Source of the DNA: a virus
DNA length: 48,487 nucleotides
Reading direction: 5' to 3' (one strand)
IMG/VR virus record: IMGVR_UViG_3300037827_000159
Span: 1 to 48,487 of that record
Of the stretch, positions 7,758-16,218 are shown piece after piece. The notes below the pieces were generated by a model. That model was not told the origin of the DNA. It was given only the letters and a program-made list of their open reading frames with translations, and made no database searches. Position 1 is the stretch's first letter, and the number at the start of each line of letters is the position of its first letter. The translations under genes and the position numbers were made by a program.

Positions 7758-9109
7758 TATGCCACCTTTTCTTCTGCGCTCTTGAGGATCGCCGGGTGAG
7801 TATCGATCCCCAGGGCTTCAAGTTTCCGCGCGTCCTCTTGGATGACCGCTGCGCCGTCACTTCGGCACTGTAGTTTCGAGACCGAATCGTGCAAGTCGTC
7901 ACAGAACATGCGAACTCCGTCGGCCATCGTCTCGAGGTCGTCCCCAATGGCAACTGCGCAGCCAATGATTCCGTCGTGTCCGGCCACGCGATACTCACCC
8001 TCTCGTTCGCTGCGTACTTGTCCGGCGATGAACGGCGGGCTGTAGCCGTCTCCGAGATCGCCGAGTAAGAGGCCGTCGGGAGTGTGCTTGCCGTCGGTAG
8101 GCGGGTACTCGAACGGGTACGGCGGCACGGAGAGCCGCACGGAGTAGGAGAGATCGTCCGAAACGCCCGTCCCGCCCTGCCCAGTAGCAACGCGCCATAG
8201 CATTTCCGAAAGCGAATCGTAGAGAAGCGCGACCGTCGTGCAGCAATCGTAGCCCATGCGCGGCGTCCATTCCAAAAAGTACGGCTTGCCGTCTTCGTCG
8301 GAGATTCGAAAGTTGACCGAGTACGGAGCCGCCGGCGCCTCGTGATCGCGTAGTAACTCAGCGAGACGAGCGTAGTCGAGGTCTTCCTCGAGCGGGTTGT
8401 CCTCCTGGAACCAAACAGCGTTGAGCGCACAGCCCGTCGACGGCCCAAAGTCGTCGTTCAGAAAGCGCTTCTTCTCGAGCGCGATCTCGTGCGGCCCGAC
8501 GAACTCGTTGCCGTCCCACCACCGAGTAACGTCGAGGTCGACGCTACGCTTGCCGCCGATGAGCTCCTGGATGATGCACGAGACGCGATCGTGGTAGCGC
8601 TCGCGCAGATTCTTGATGTACGAGACGAGCTCTTCGCCGGTCTTTTTGACTTGCGTCGCGTCGGCCTCGATGTAGGTGTTGGTCTTGAATACGCCGCCGT
8701 CAGGACGGTTGCGGCACCCGTCGATCGCATCGGAGAGCGTCTTGAACGACTGAAACTCCGGGATCGCAAAGCCAATCCGCTCGGCGACGTTCTGTCCGAA
8801 CTCCCGGTCCTTCTCGAGCTTATCGGCAAACGAGCCGCCGCCCACGACTTTGAGGCCCGCGCGCCGCAGCTCGTCCGCCTTGTCGCCGTAGAGGCTTTGA
8901 CAGAACAGTACGACCGTATCCTCGGGTGATTCCTTCGCCCACGACACGAGTCGATCGTACGAAGGCTCCTTGCGCACGAGCCCGTCGCCCGTCGCGCCGA
9001 CGTTGCAGTCTTCGGACTTCATGTAGACGCGCACGTCGCAGCCCTCGGCTTGCAGCCGAAGCCACCAGCTTGTAGCCATGCCCCACGAATCGACGCACGC
9101 AACGCGCAT
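7757..9109 (-). CDS. PurD-like ATP-grasp ligase
   Basis: 450 residues from an ATG that shares its first base with the upstream TAA (TAATG). A longer frame to 9223 exists but would run 114 bases into the neighbour. The N-terminus MRVACVDSWGMATSWWLRLQ and the segment KLEKDREFGQNVAERIGFAIP resemble the preATP-grasp domain and the start of the A domain of phosphoribosylamine-glycine ligase. VFKTNTY supplies a probable ATP-binding lysine. FGPSTGC parallels the PurD GPNTGGMG loop, and YFLEWTPRMG is the metal-binding Glu segment. The family forms acyl-phosphate intermediates and ligates amines or amino acids. The substrate is unknown. It is embedded among virion protein genes, not purine genes. Confidence 0.75.
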   Translation of the reverse strand: MRVACVDSWGMATSWWLRLQAEGCDVRVYMKSEDCNVGATGDGLVRKEPSYDRLVSWAKESPEDTVVLFCQSLYGDKADELRRAGLKVVGGGSFADKLEKDREFGQNVAERIGFAIPEFQSFKTLSDAIDGCRNRPDGGVFKTNTYIEADATQVKKTGEELVSYIKNLRERYHDRVSCIIQELIGGKRSVDLDVTRWWDGNEFVGPHEIALEKKRFLNDDFGPSTGCALNAVWFQEDNPLEEDLDYARLAELLRDHEAPAAPYSVNFRISDEDGKPYFLEWTPRMGYDCCTTVALLYDSLSEMLWRVATGQGGTGVSDDLSYSVRLSVPPYPFEYPPTDGKHTPDGLLLGDLGDGYSPPFIAGQVRSEREGEYRVAGHDGIIGCAVAIGDDLETMADGVRMFCDDLHDSVSKLQCRSDGAAVIQEDARKLEALGIDTHPAILKSAEEKVA

Positions 9110-10071
9110 TAGGCGGCGATACCAAGGAGCGGCAGAATCGACGTGAGGCCGGACGCCATGCCCGAGAAGGGATTGGACTGGTTCTGCGTATCGCCCATTT
9201 CTTGCTCGAGTAGCGAGGTCCAATCGGAAGCGCCGTACTCCTGTCCGCTCATGCCAGCTTGCCCCATCGTGCCCTCTTCGCCAAGCGCCGACTCGAGCTC
9301 GCCAATATCTTGCTCCGACAGGCCAGCCATGCCGGTTCCCGCGGCGCCTGAAAGCTGCCCGGCCGCTTCGGTCGCGCCGACGGTCCCCGAGGCTTCCGCA
9401 AGCTGCTGGCCGGCGACGGCGCCGTACTCTTGTCCGGCGGCTTCCTTGGCTCCGAGTTCTTGCTCTTGCGCCATCGCGCCGAGTTGCGTTCCGGTCTGCA
9501 TCCCCGCCTGAGCGGCTTGGTTCGTCGCCTCTTCGAACGCCGCGCCCGCATTGGGAACGCCACCCGACTGAGCCTTCATCGTATTGGCCGCCGAGAGCGC
9601 CGCGTCGGACGCAACGGTCGTCGCCTCTCCAAGCTCTTTCGGTTGCAAACCGTGCCAGTTTTCGAGTTGTGCGGCGTTGGCATCTTCGCTTGCGATCGAT
9701 CCAGCCGGCAACGCTTCGAACAACCCGCCTTCGCCAGCGACTTGTGAGCCGTAACCGGCTTCCGCTCCAAAATCGCCAGCCGCGCCGCCTTGATAGCCTT
9801 GGATCGCGCTCGGCAACTGAGAGATTTCCGCGTTTAGTTGCGGCTGCGCGTGGCCTGCGTAGTTTTCTTCGAGCGCCGTACCTTCGCCAGTGAGCGCGCC
9901 GAGGTCGCCTTGGAGCTCGTCGCCGGTCTGCGTCATCGCTTGGTCCTGCTGCTGCTGCTGGCTGAACTCCATGCTTGAGCCAAGAATATCTCCGAGGCCG
10001 CCAGCGCCACCGCTAATCTCAGACGAGAGACCGGGTTTGCTTGAAGTTCCTGCGCCCGGTGCTACGCTCAC
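9109..10071 (-). CDS. Gln/Glu/Ala/Gly-rich virion-associated protein
   Basis: 320 residues with a GTG start overlapping the upstream TGA. It carries a QQQQQDQ run near residue 40 and is then composed mostly of A, G, Q, E, T and S (GMQTGTQLGAMAQEQELG). It has no Cys and few aromatic residues. The end (SGLTSILPLLGIAA) is hydrophobic. Such composition is seen in phage internal or ejection proteins that must unfold. I cannot name a family. It is translationally coupled to the ATP-grasp gene that follows it. Confidence 0.6.
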   Translation of the reverse strand: MSVAPGAGTSSKPGLSSEISGGAGGLGDILGSSMEFSQQQQQDQAMTQTGDELQGDLGALTGEGTALEENYAGHAQPQLNAEISQLPSAIQGYQGGAAGDFGAEAGYGSQVAGEGGLFEALPAGSIASEDANAAQLENWHGLQPKELGEATTVASDAALSAANTMKAQSGGVPNAGAAFEEATNQAAQAGMQTGTQLGAMAQEQELGAKEAAGQEYGAVAGQQLAEASGTVGATEAAGQLSGAAGTGMAGLSEQDIGELESALGEEGTMGQAGMSGQEYGASDWTSLLEQEMGDTQNQSNPFSGMASGLTSILPLLGIAA

Positions 10072-10481
10072 GCTTTGCCTCCATACTGGTACACGACGCT
10101 CGTGGGCTCAATCCCGAAATAGCGCTCGGCGCGGCGCTGTCCCTTTTTGTTGCGCGCGACGACGCCGCCGATCCAAAACGGGATAATCTTTTCGTCAACG
10201 AGCAACTTGAGCATGCGCAATCCGACGTAACCCGCCTTTACTCCGTCACGAGTTGGCGCGGGATAGAAGTCCGTTATCTCGATTGCGTTATCTGGACGCA
10301 CGAAAAGGCCAACCACGAGATCAAGCGGTGCGCCTTTTGCAAAACCTAGCCACTTTATTGCCGGATGACGCCACGGTTTCGGCACGCCGACGCTCTTAAA
10401 GAACGCATCTATGCGCTCTTGAACCGCAGCGTCTTTCTCGCGCAGTGCGACAATTTCGAAACCGTCGAGCAACGCGCTCAC
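10068..10481 (-). CDS. Small hypothetical protein, possibly GNAT-like
   Basis: 137 residues, GTG start. The chain reads HPAIKWLGFAKGAPLDLVVG, then EITDFYPAPTRDG, then RMLKLLVDEKIIPFWIGGVV and RRAERYFG. A small domain ending in ARNKKGQRRAERYFGIEP recalls the end of GNAT acetyltransferase-fold proteins, which occur among podovirus internal virion genes. The match is weak and I saw no clear acetyl-CoA loop. It overlaps the next gene by 4 bases (GTGA). Confidence 0.55.
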   Translation of the reverse strand: MSALLDGFEIVALREKDAAVQERIDAFFKSVGVPKPWRHPAIKWLGFAKGAPLDLVVGLFVRPDNAIEITDFYPAPTRDGVKAGYVGLRMLKLLVDEKIIPFWIGGVVARNKKGQRRAERYFGIEPTSVVYQYGGKA

Positions 10482-10484
10482 GCG

Positions 10485-11042
10485 CTAGATCGTTCCTTGC
10501 CGTCGCTGCGGCTGAGGCTGCACGCGACCGCGCTGGATCGGATTCTGTATCGGGCCGCCTTGGCCGCCGCGCATCGTTCCGCCGCCTGGAGCCCCGGAGA
10601 TCGGGGGAACCGGTCTAGGCAGCGGACGCGGCAGCGGACGCGGGCCTCCCATGATCGGACGCCCTTGAATCGGGCCGTGCCTTGGGTCTCGGCCCTGCCC
10701 GTTTCCACCTAGCCCGCGACGCTGGCCCTGAGGGCCTTGCGGCGTCATCCCGAGCAACTGCGAGAGCATCGGCTTGAGACCGCCCTGCGAGGCGTTCCCG
10801 GTAGAGCGATCCATCCCGCGTCGGCCGGGAATCCCTTGCCCTGGTGCCATGCCGCCGCCTCCGAACTGGATCGGATTCGTTACGGGTCCGCCGCCACCGG
10901 GAGCCGCCGTTGAGCCGCCGCCGTACGAGATCGGCGGCTGCGCTGGATTGCCACCAAAGAGCGAACCTTCGTAGCCTTGTCCGTAGCCTTCGGAGCCGTT
11001 CCCGTAGCCGTCGGCGCCGCTCTGTGAAATCGAGTCGTACAT
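10485..11042 (-). CDS. Gly/Pro/Gln-rich low-complexity protein
   Basis: 185 residues dominated by G, P, Q and R (GNGSEGYGQGYEG, GPRPLPRPLPRPVPP, QPQPQRRQGTI). A short hydrophobic patch (LKPMLSQLLGM) occurs mid-chain. It is probably disordered. Position in the ejection-protein block suggests a virion component or assembly factor, but nothing in the sequence fixes this. Confidence 0.55.
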   Translation of the reverse strand: MYDSISQSGADGYGNGSEGYGQGYEGSLFGGNPAQPPISYGGGSTAAPGGGGPVTNPIQFGGGGMAPGQGIPGRRGMDRSTGNASQGGLKPMLSQLLGMTPQGPQGQRRGLGGNGQGRDPRHGPIQGRPIMGGPRPLPRPLPRPVPPISGAPGGGTMRGGQGGPIQNPIQRGRVQPQPQRRQGTI

Positions 11043-11076
11043 TTCGCTATCCTCTCATAAAAGGCGAGCTATTGCC

Positions 11077-11289
11077 CTACGCGGGTGCCTTTTTTGGGTT
11101 GCGGGCGGTATGGTACTGCGCGCAAATCGGACACCGGTACACGTGGAGCCTCTCGGCAAAGGCGCCGCGAGCCTGAAGCACCTGTTCGAACGCCTCGTCG
11201 AACGTCGCGAAGGGCTGCTTTGGTTGGCCGTGCGCAAGTAGGCACTGGCGCTCCTCGAACCTTACGACTGTACTATTGGCGGCGAGCAA
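11077..11289 (-). CDS. 70-residue protein with C-terminal zinc-finger motif
   Basis: The frame ends HVYRCPICAQYHTARNPKK, a CxxC...H pattern of small phage zinc fingers (HxYxCPxCxxWHxT-like). Upstream is QPFATFDEAFEQVLQARG. I placed the start at a TTG overlapping the previous gene by 28 bases because no ATG or GTG lies after that gene's stop. A longer frame running to 11481 is mostly a shadow. Function unknown. Confidence 0.5.
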   Translation of the reverse strand: MLAANSTVVRFEERQCLLAHGQPKQPFATFDEAFEQVLQARGAFAERLHVYRCPICAQYHTARNPKKAPA

Positions 11290-11786
11290 ACCAATAGAAT
11301 CCAGCCGCCGACGGTAAGCGATTGCGCATCGCAACCAGCCGGCGAGAAGAAGCGGATTGACCCTTGGATCGATGCTGCCTGATAGGTCTGCCGCGCAACG
11401 AGGGTCCAAATCGGAGATCCCGGCTGCTGAGGCGGTCCGATCGCAAAGACGAGCGACTTGGAGTATCCCAGGATGCCGCATCCTGTCGGGAGCGTCGGCA
11501 AGAGTATGTCGCCGAAGACTTGTCCGGTCGCGCCGGCAACGAGAGAAAAGTTGACCTTGAAGGTCGCCGGGCTGTAGATGTACGGGACGTCAGCCGTAGC
11601 GCCCGCAGCGATCGCCGGCACGTCGAGACTGAAGCTGTCGGAGCTAAACCCTAGCGCCTGGAGTTCCACGGCCCCGACGATCGCTGGCGGGCGAATAGGG
11701 ATCGAGTTGGCCGCGCCGCCGGTGATCGGCATAAAGAAGCCGCCGCCGGGGGTGTAGGCAATCGGAACGCGCTGGACGTTGCTCAT
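11262..11786 (-). CDS. Hypothetical structural protein
   Basis: 174 residues, ATG start four bases after the previous stop. The sequence is beta-rich and small-residue-rich (FSLDVPAIAAGATADVPYIY, WTLVARQTYQAAS), like minor virion proteins or decoration domains. No catalytic motif. Its place just downstream of the tail hub gene supports a tail or virion role. Confidence 0.6.
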   Translation of the reverse strand: MSNVQRVPIAYTPGGGFFMPITGGAANSIPIRPPAIVGAVELQALGFSSDSFSLDVPAIAAGATADVPYIYSPATFKVNFSLVAGATGQVFGDILLPTLPTGCGILGYSKSLVFAIGPPQQPGSPIWTLVARQTYQAASIQGSIRFFSPAGCDAQSLTVGGWILLVCSPPIVQS

Positions 11787-11787
11787 G

Positions 11788-11988
11788 CTATACTGCGCCT
11801 ATCGTTTCCGTGGTGTAGGCCGAGAGCGAAACTGCTTGCAGAGCGCACGTGCGTGAGGATGCGGGGAGCCTGGATAGGACGGGACTGCCGCCTGCTGGGT
11901 CCGCCGCTCGGCTAGGGACCGCCAACGGCTTGCGCGCAAGCGCCCCAATGGAGCGGAGTCGAGGACCGCAACGGAAACGACTAAACAC
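11788..11988 (-). CDS. Possible small Arg/Ser/Ala-rich protein
   Basis: 66 codons from a GTG that overlaps the tail hub stop by 8 bases, ending one base before the next ATG. The frame fills the gap between two real genes exactly, which is the main argument for it. The composition (many R, S, A, P) is also what a non-coding frame in GC-rich DNA gives, so it may be spurious. Confidence 0.4.
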   Translation of the reverse strand: MFSRFRCGPRLRSIGALARKPLAVPSRAADPAGGSPVLSRLPASSRTCALQAVSLSAYTTETIGAV

Positions 11989-13963
11989 GAAGCGCGTACT
12001 CTCTCTTGATCGTGCCGTGTGCCTCGGCTTTCCAAATCTGCACGGGAGACGTCGCGCCGACAGTCGGTTGGAACTTCACCTCGAGCGACAGCATCGTGCA
12101 CTCTTGATACTCTTGCGGAACCTTCTGTAGATTCGGATACGGCACGCTCAAATCGAAGGTCGCCGTGTACGGCTTATACTGGCCGGTCTTCGTCGGCTGA
12201 TCGAGGTTTCGGTGCAGGGTAACGGTGCACGATCCCGGTTGCGGCGGCGCTTCCACGAGCAGATAGGAAACGGTCTTTGTGAACGCGGGCGTCCCAACGT
12301 CGCTGGCCGGGCCTTGCCAATCGGATTCCACCGGTAGGCCGAGATCAAAGATCGGATCGGAGAACCACGAGTCGAGGATATTGGTGCCCGGCCGCACGCC
12401 GACGACCTGATTGAACGTCGCGCTCCCGGTGACGTTTGCGGGGTTCGAGCCGACGCTGCGCAACGCCGAAGCGTTCGAGAGCGCGTACGGGAGCGTGCTC
12501 CACTGCTGTGTCGGCGCGTGCCAGCATAGGGTGATATTGTTTGCGGGAAAGCTCCAGCAGAAATAGTTTTGCCAGTAGAATCCGACCGCCGTCGTCTGCG
12601 TTCCAGGCGTGAAGGTAAGCAAGAGTTCCCAAATGTCGTCGCTGATGTAGTTGAGATTGGTCCCATCGAAGGTCCAGAAGCCGCTATCGGCAAGCCACGC
12701 CCAAATTCCGCGTCCGACCACGCCGCCGTTCGGCGCGATGCTTCCGACCGAATCGAAGAGCGTAATGACCTGAAACGTATTCTGATCCTGGCCGGTGACG
12801 AACCACGAGTCACCTTCGCGCTGCGCGATAAGGAGCGACCCGAACTTCGTTAGCGAGACGGGCTGCTCGCCGTAAGGCACCGCATAGTTTACCGCCGTCT
12901 GCGCCGGAGTCGTCGCCTCGTTTCCGACTAAGAGTACCTGCGCGACGTCATCGAAATTCCATGTCTGCCCGACGTTGCTATACCAAAGCTGCGTCTGCGG
13001 CTGCTGCTGCGTCGCGGCGTTCTGCACGACGGCGAAGACCCAACCGCGATCGAGATACTCGGCGACTGGCCAGGTCTTTCCCGAGCCAACCGGCGGCCGC
13101 TGCCCCGAGAAGGGGAGTTGCGCGTTCCCTGAGATCGATTGATCCGTCGCCGTGTCGATGTACGTCGCGAGCGTCGTCGTCGTCACTTCGAACCATATCG
13201 GCTGATTGGTCGATTGCCGGTAAATGCGGATCGCATAGGTCGTGCCGTCGGCGTTCGTTCCGCCGCCAAGTCCGCTGATTTGGATAGCCGCGGGCTCGTC
13301 TTCTTGGTGAATAATATGGTGATACGGATACGGAGCGTCGGCCCCGATCGGGGCGCTCTCCTGTTTGATCGGACCGTTGATCGTCGTGAGCGTCGTAACG
13401 ACCGTGAAGGCGTAGTAGTACGTCTGCGGCGCGAGTTCGTCTTCGGGAGGCACGGATACGTCCTCAAGCGTCGGCGTTCCGGCGTACTTCGGAAACTGCC
13501 ACTGCGTGATCGCAAGCGACTGCTTCGGCATACCGGGGTAGTCCGCGTCGGGGGTGACGTAGATTTGCATGCCGTTGTTCAGGAAGATATTTCCGTCGCA
13601 CTGGAAGCCTTCGGTGAACGGCGTGCCTTGAACGCCAAGGTCCGTGATGAGATTATTCTTGAGATCGTAATAGTTGAGCCGTCCGGTAGAGTCTTGCGCG
13701 ATCCAGTACGGACGAATCGAATCTACGTCGTACCGAATGAGGCCCTCGATTCCGATGAGGTTCGGGAACTGGATAAACTCCGTGCGCCCGTATCCTCCGG
13801 TCGCCGCCATGTGGAAGCGCTGCGTGTCGATGAAACTCGTAAAGTACGCATCCGAAGGCCCGTCGGTCATCGGCCTCACGGGAACGAAGACTCCTGGACG
13901 GCCGTACTTCATGCCGCCGAATGGTCCTAGACCGTAGAGAAGCTGCGAGTCGGTAGCGGCCAC
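11981..13963 (-). CDS. Tail hub / tail tubular protein B-like
   Basis: 660 residues, GTG start directly after the upstream TAA. The N-terminus GLGPFGGMKYGRPGVFVPVRP and a beta-rich body with Trp-containing turns (YRQSTNQPIWFEVTTTT, RQGEDSWFVTGQD-like repeats, IWAWLADSGFWTFDG) suggest a propeller-like fold. Large beta-propeller proteins of this size form the tail hub (P22 gp10, T7 gp12-type) in podoviruses. Assignment rests on length, repeat-like beta architecture and position next to fibre genes. Confidence 0.6.
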   Translation of the reverse strand: MAATDSQLLYGLGPFGGMKYGRPGVFVPVRPMTDGPSDAYFTSFIDTQRFHMAATGGYGRTEFIQFPNLIGIEGLIRYDVDSIRPYWIAQDSTGRLNYYDLKNNLITDLGVQGTPFTEGFQCDGNIFLNNGMQIYVTPDADYPGMPKQSLAITQWQFPKYAGTPTLEDVSVPPEDELAPQTYYYAFTVVTTLTTINGPIKQESAPIGADAPYPYHHIIHQEDEPAAIQISGLGGGTNADGTTYAIRIYRQSTNQPIWFEVTTTTLATYIDTATDQSISGNAQLPFSGQRPPVGSGKTWPVAEYLDRGWVFAVVQNAATQQQPQTQLWYSNVGQTWNFDDVAQVLLVGNEATTPAQTAVNYAVPYGEQPVSLTKFGSLLIAQREGDSWFVTGQDQNTFQVITLFDSVGSIAPNGGVVGRGIWAWLADSGFWTFDGTNLNYISDDIWELLLTFTPGTQTTAVGFYWQNYFCWSFPANNITLCWHAPTQQWSTLPYALSNASALRSVGSNPANVTGSATFNQVVGVRPGTNILDSWFSDPIFDLGLPVESDWQGPASDVGTPAFTKTVSYLLVEAPPQPGSCTVTLHRNLDQPTKTGQYKPYTATFDLSVPYPNLQKVPQEYQECTMLSLEVKFQPTVGATSPVQIWKAEAHGTIKREYALRV

Positions 13964-15190
13964 TTAGTACCCGATGCAGATGACGTCGAAGTTAATGTTG
14001 CCCGCGCCCGTTCCGCCCGTGCCGTATCCGACCACGGTGAAGCCGCCCGCCGTGAGCGAGTTGGCCTCGAGAACGAGGACCGGCGGCCCGCTGCCCGTGA
14101 CGCCCTGGATCGCGAAGATGACTGCGTAGCTTGCCCCGCTCGTAAACTGCGCGGCGCCAACGAACGAGACCGTCGTCGACCCGATCGTATTGCCACTGAA
14201 GCTCACACTGTAGGCGGCCGCGCGGCTTGCAACGATGTGCGGATTGTTTAACTGTGAGCCTCCGGGCGCGTAGACCGGCAGCGATGACACCGCTGCAGAG
14301 GTTTCCAGGTTGATCTTGTTCCCGGTCGGGTTGGTAATCGCGATCGTTCCGCCGGTCGAGTCCAATAGGATCGCTCCGGTGAGCGCTCCGAGAGAAGCCG
14401 GGTTTATGCTTAGTATCCCCGTGTTGCTGATGATCCACTGGAACGAAGAATCATTGACGCCACTGCTGCCGTTGACGTCGATGCCCGTGCCGCCCTTAGA
14501 CCACGGGTTGGCGATTCCCGTACCGCCGTAGTTTTGCGGCAAAGGCGTCTCCAATCCGATGATCGGATTCGAAGCCGTGCCGCTTAGGATAATCGGCGCA
14601 TCGACTCCAACGCTCTGCACGCCGCCGGCGCCCTGGATGACCGAGATCGTTTGGTTGGGCCACGAGCCGGTTATCACGACGTTTGTGCCGGCGAGGAGCG
14701 ACGGATCGACCGAACCGCTGCCGCCGTACATAACGGCGAGCGGAGTCGCAAGCCCGAGGATCGGCGCCGCGCCGGTTCCCGAGTTGGTGATCGGAGCGGT
14801 AACGGTAACGTCGACCGTCGGGGGAGTCGCCGTACGAAACGGCGTGTACGGAATAGTCGAAGCGTAGAAATAGAAGGCCGTCGCCGGCCCGGTGATCGTG
14901 ACCACCGGCGCGTCGTTCGGAATCGAGACGAGCTCGGCCACGGAACCGTCGGTCGCATAGAACGGCGTGCCCGTAGCGCTGTCGCCCGCGTAGAAGCTCA
15001 TCGGGCCTTGCGGGTCAGGGAACCATAAGCTCTTGACCGCTAGCCCCGAGACGAACGATACGGTGAGCGCTCCGAAGGTGGGATTGCCAGGTCCGCCCCA
15101 CTGAAGCCATGCGTCGCTGCCGAGCGGCCCGGCTTGGCCGAGCGCGTAGACTTGGACGTCGTAGTTTGTCGGTTGAATCGGCGCGGTCAT
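13964..15190 (-). CDS. Tail fibre protein
   Basis: 408 residues, ATG overlapping the upstream TGA (ATGA). An N-terminal domain (1-125) is followed by repeats typical of phage fibres: APILGLATPLAVMYGGSGS and later NPIIGLETPLPQNYGGTGI, then WSKGGTGIDVN. The GLxTPLxxxYGGTG motif is common in trimeric phage fibre shafts. The C-terminal ~120 residues form a distinct domain, probably the receptor- or tip-binding part. Confidence 0.8.
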   Translation of the reverse strand: MTAPIQPTNYDVQVYALGQAGPLGSDAWLQWGGPGNPTFGALTVSFVSGLAVKSLWFPDPQGPMSFYAGDSATGTPFYATDGSVAELVSIPNDAPVVTITGPATAFYFYASTIPYTPFRTATPPTVDVTVTAPITNSGTGAAPILGLATPLAVMYGGSGSVDPSLLAGTNVVITGSWPNQTISVIQGAGGVQSVGVDAPIILSGTASNPIIGLETPLPQNYGGTGIANPWSKGGTGIDVNGSSGVNDSSFQWIISNTGILSINPASLGALTGAILLDSTGGTIAITNPTGNKINLETSAAVSSLPVYAPGGSQLNNPHIVASRAAAYSVSFSGNTIGSTTVSFVGAAQFTSGASYAVIFAIQGVTGSGPPVLVLEANSLTAGGFTVVGYGTGGTGAGNINFDVICIGY

Positions 15191-15561
15191 GTCGAGGAAC
15201 TCCCTTCAATCAAAAGCCGGGCGATTCCCGACGTGGTTACCACATAGTACGTCTCTGCGCTCGTCGCCGTAAGCGTGACCTGTATCGTTCCAGGCGGAAG
15301 CGGGATCGTCTGCGGGTTGTTCCCGCCGTCGGGCGGCGTCGCCGTATAAAACGGGTTGCCGAGCGGAGGCACCGGTTCTGCGCTTAACGCAATCGGGACG
15401 TCAACCTTCGAAATATAGACAGCCCCGATCGGCTGATTGCCAGCAAACGAAATCACGAGAGGCCCGTCGCTTGGAATCCACGCATAGGCCTGCGTGTAGA
15501 GCGGCCCATTCTGCGGCTGCGATTTGAGCGCCGCCAGCATATCCGCTACCCCGGAGAACAT
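15187..15561 (-). CDS. Small hypothetical structural protein
   Basis: About 124 residues from an ATG preceded by GGAAG five bases upstream. ATGs at 15573 and 15540 are alternatives, and the open frame extends to 15711 inside the neighbour. The body is beta-rich (YAWIPSDGPLVISFAGNQP, TIQVTLTATSAETYYVV), like a small virion domain. It lies between the repeat protein and the fibre. Confidence 0.55.
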   Translation of the reverse strand: MFSGVADMLAALKSQPQNGPLYTQAYAWIPSDGPLVISFAGNQPIGAVYISKVDVPIALSAEPVPPLGNPFYTATPPDGGNNPQTIPLPPGTIQVTLTATSAETYYVVTTSGIARLLIEGSSST

Positions 15562-16217
15562 AGCTGCTTCCATAGCGGCATGATGAGCGATGACGCATAG
15601 ACCGGGATCTGCGGTGGCGACGAGCGCGCGAGGTTCGTGACTACCCAAAGCGTTCGCACCGGAAAACCATTCGACAACGAGACTTCGAGCGCTCCGCTCT
15701 CCGGAAGCCACGTTATCCAGGTTCCATCGGCGGCCAGAGTCTGAGAGACGCCCGTTTCGATTCCGTTACTCACGATGACGGAAGAGTCTGCAAACCCCAC
15801 CGGAATGGTCTCCGCGCCCATTTCGGTCATCCGGTAGAACGCGCCCGAGACGTTACCCGTAAAGATGAGCGGGTACGGCAGCAGGCACGCCACCGCTGCC
15901 ACCGGACCGAGCGCCTCGATAACCAATTGAGTGATACGCGCGAACGTCTTCGGCGGACCGAGAACTTCCGCGATAAGCTGCGTGATCCGTGCTGAAACGT
16001 CGGGTGGCGTCGGCGGACCGAGGGGCTCCGCGTAGAGTTGCGTAACACGCGCTCTCGCTTCGACTGGCGCGAGAACTTCGGCGTACAGTTGCGTAATGCG
16101 CGCGGTCGAGGTAGTCGGCCCGAGAGCCTCGGCGATCTCCTGAGTTATCCGGCCAAAGCCTTCGTCCGGCCCAAGGACCTCGATCGTCTCTTGGGTGATT
16201 CGGCCAAAGCCGCTCAT
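15546..16217 (-). CDS. Structural protein with six N-terminal 17-residue repeats
   Basis: 223 residues. Residues 4-107 contain six copies of a unit close to ARITQLxAEVLGPxxx, with the Arg at positions 6, 23, 40, 57, 77 and 94 (spacing 17, 17, 17, 20, 17). Each copy alternates polar and hydrophobic residues and ends in Gly-Pro, like a beta strand plus turn. The remaining ~115 residues (PYPLIFTGNVSGAFYRM, WITWLPESGALEVSLSN) form a separate beta-rich domain. Location in the fibre cluster suggests a virion surface role. Function unknown. Confidence 0.7.
   Translation of the reverse strand: MSGFGRITQETIEVLGPDEGFGRITQEIAEALGPTTSTARITQLYAEVLAPVEARARVTQLYAEPLGPPTPPDVSARITQLIAEVLGPPKTFARITQLVIEALGPVAAVACLLPYPLIFTGNVSGAFYRMTEMGAETIPVGFADSSVIVSNGIETGVSQTLAADGTWITWLPESGALEVSLSNGFPVRTLWVVTNLARSSPPQIPVYASSLIMPLWKQLCSPG
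15897..16208 (-). repeat. Coding tandem repeat, six ~51-bp units
   Basis: DNA encoding the six 17-residue units of the repeat protein. Units share the core for RITQ and the ending for LGP, but differ at synonymous and linker positions, so the array is old and selected at protein level rather than a recent slippage product. Confidence 0.8.
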
Positions 16218-16218
16218 A

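Noticed and set aside
9110-9223. N-terminal extension of the ATP-grasp gene
   Set aside because: It would overlap the previous gene by 115 bases. The TAATG junction and the start of the PurD-like fold both point to 9109.
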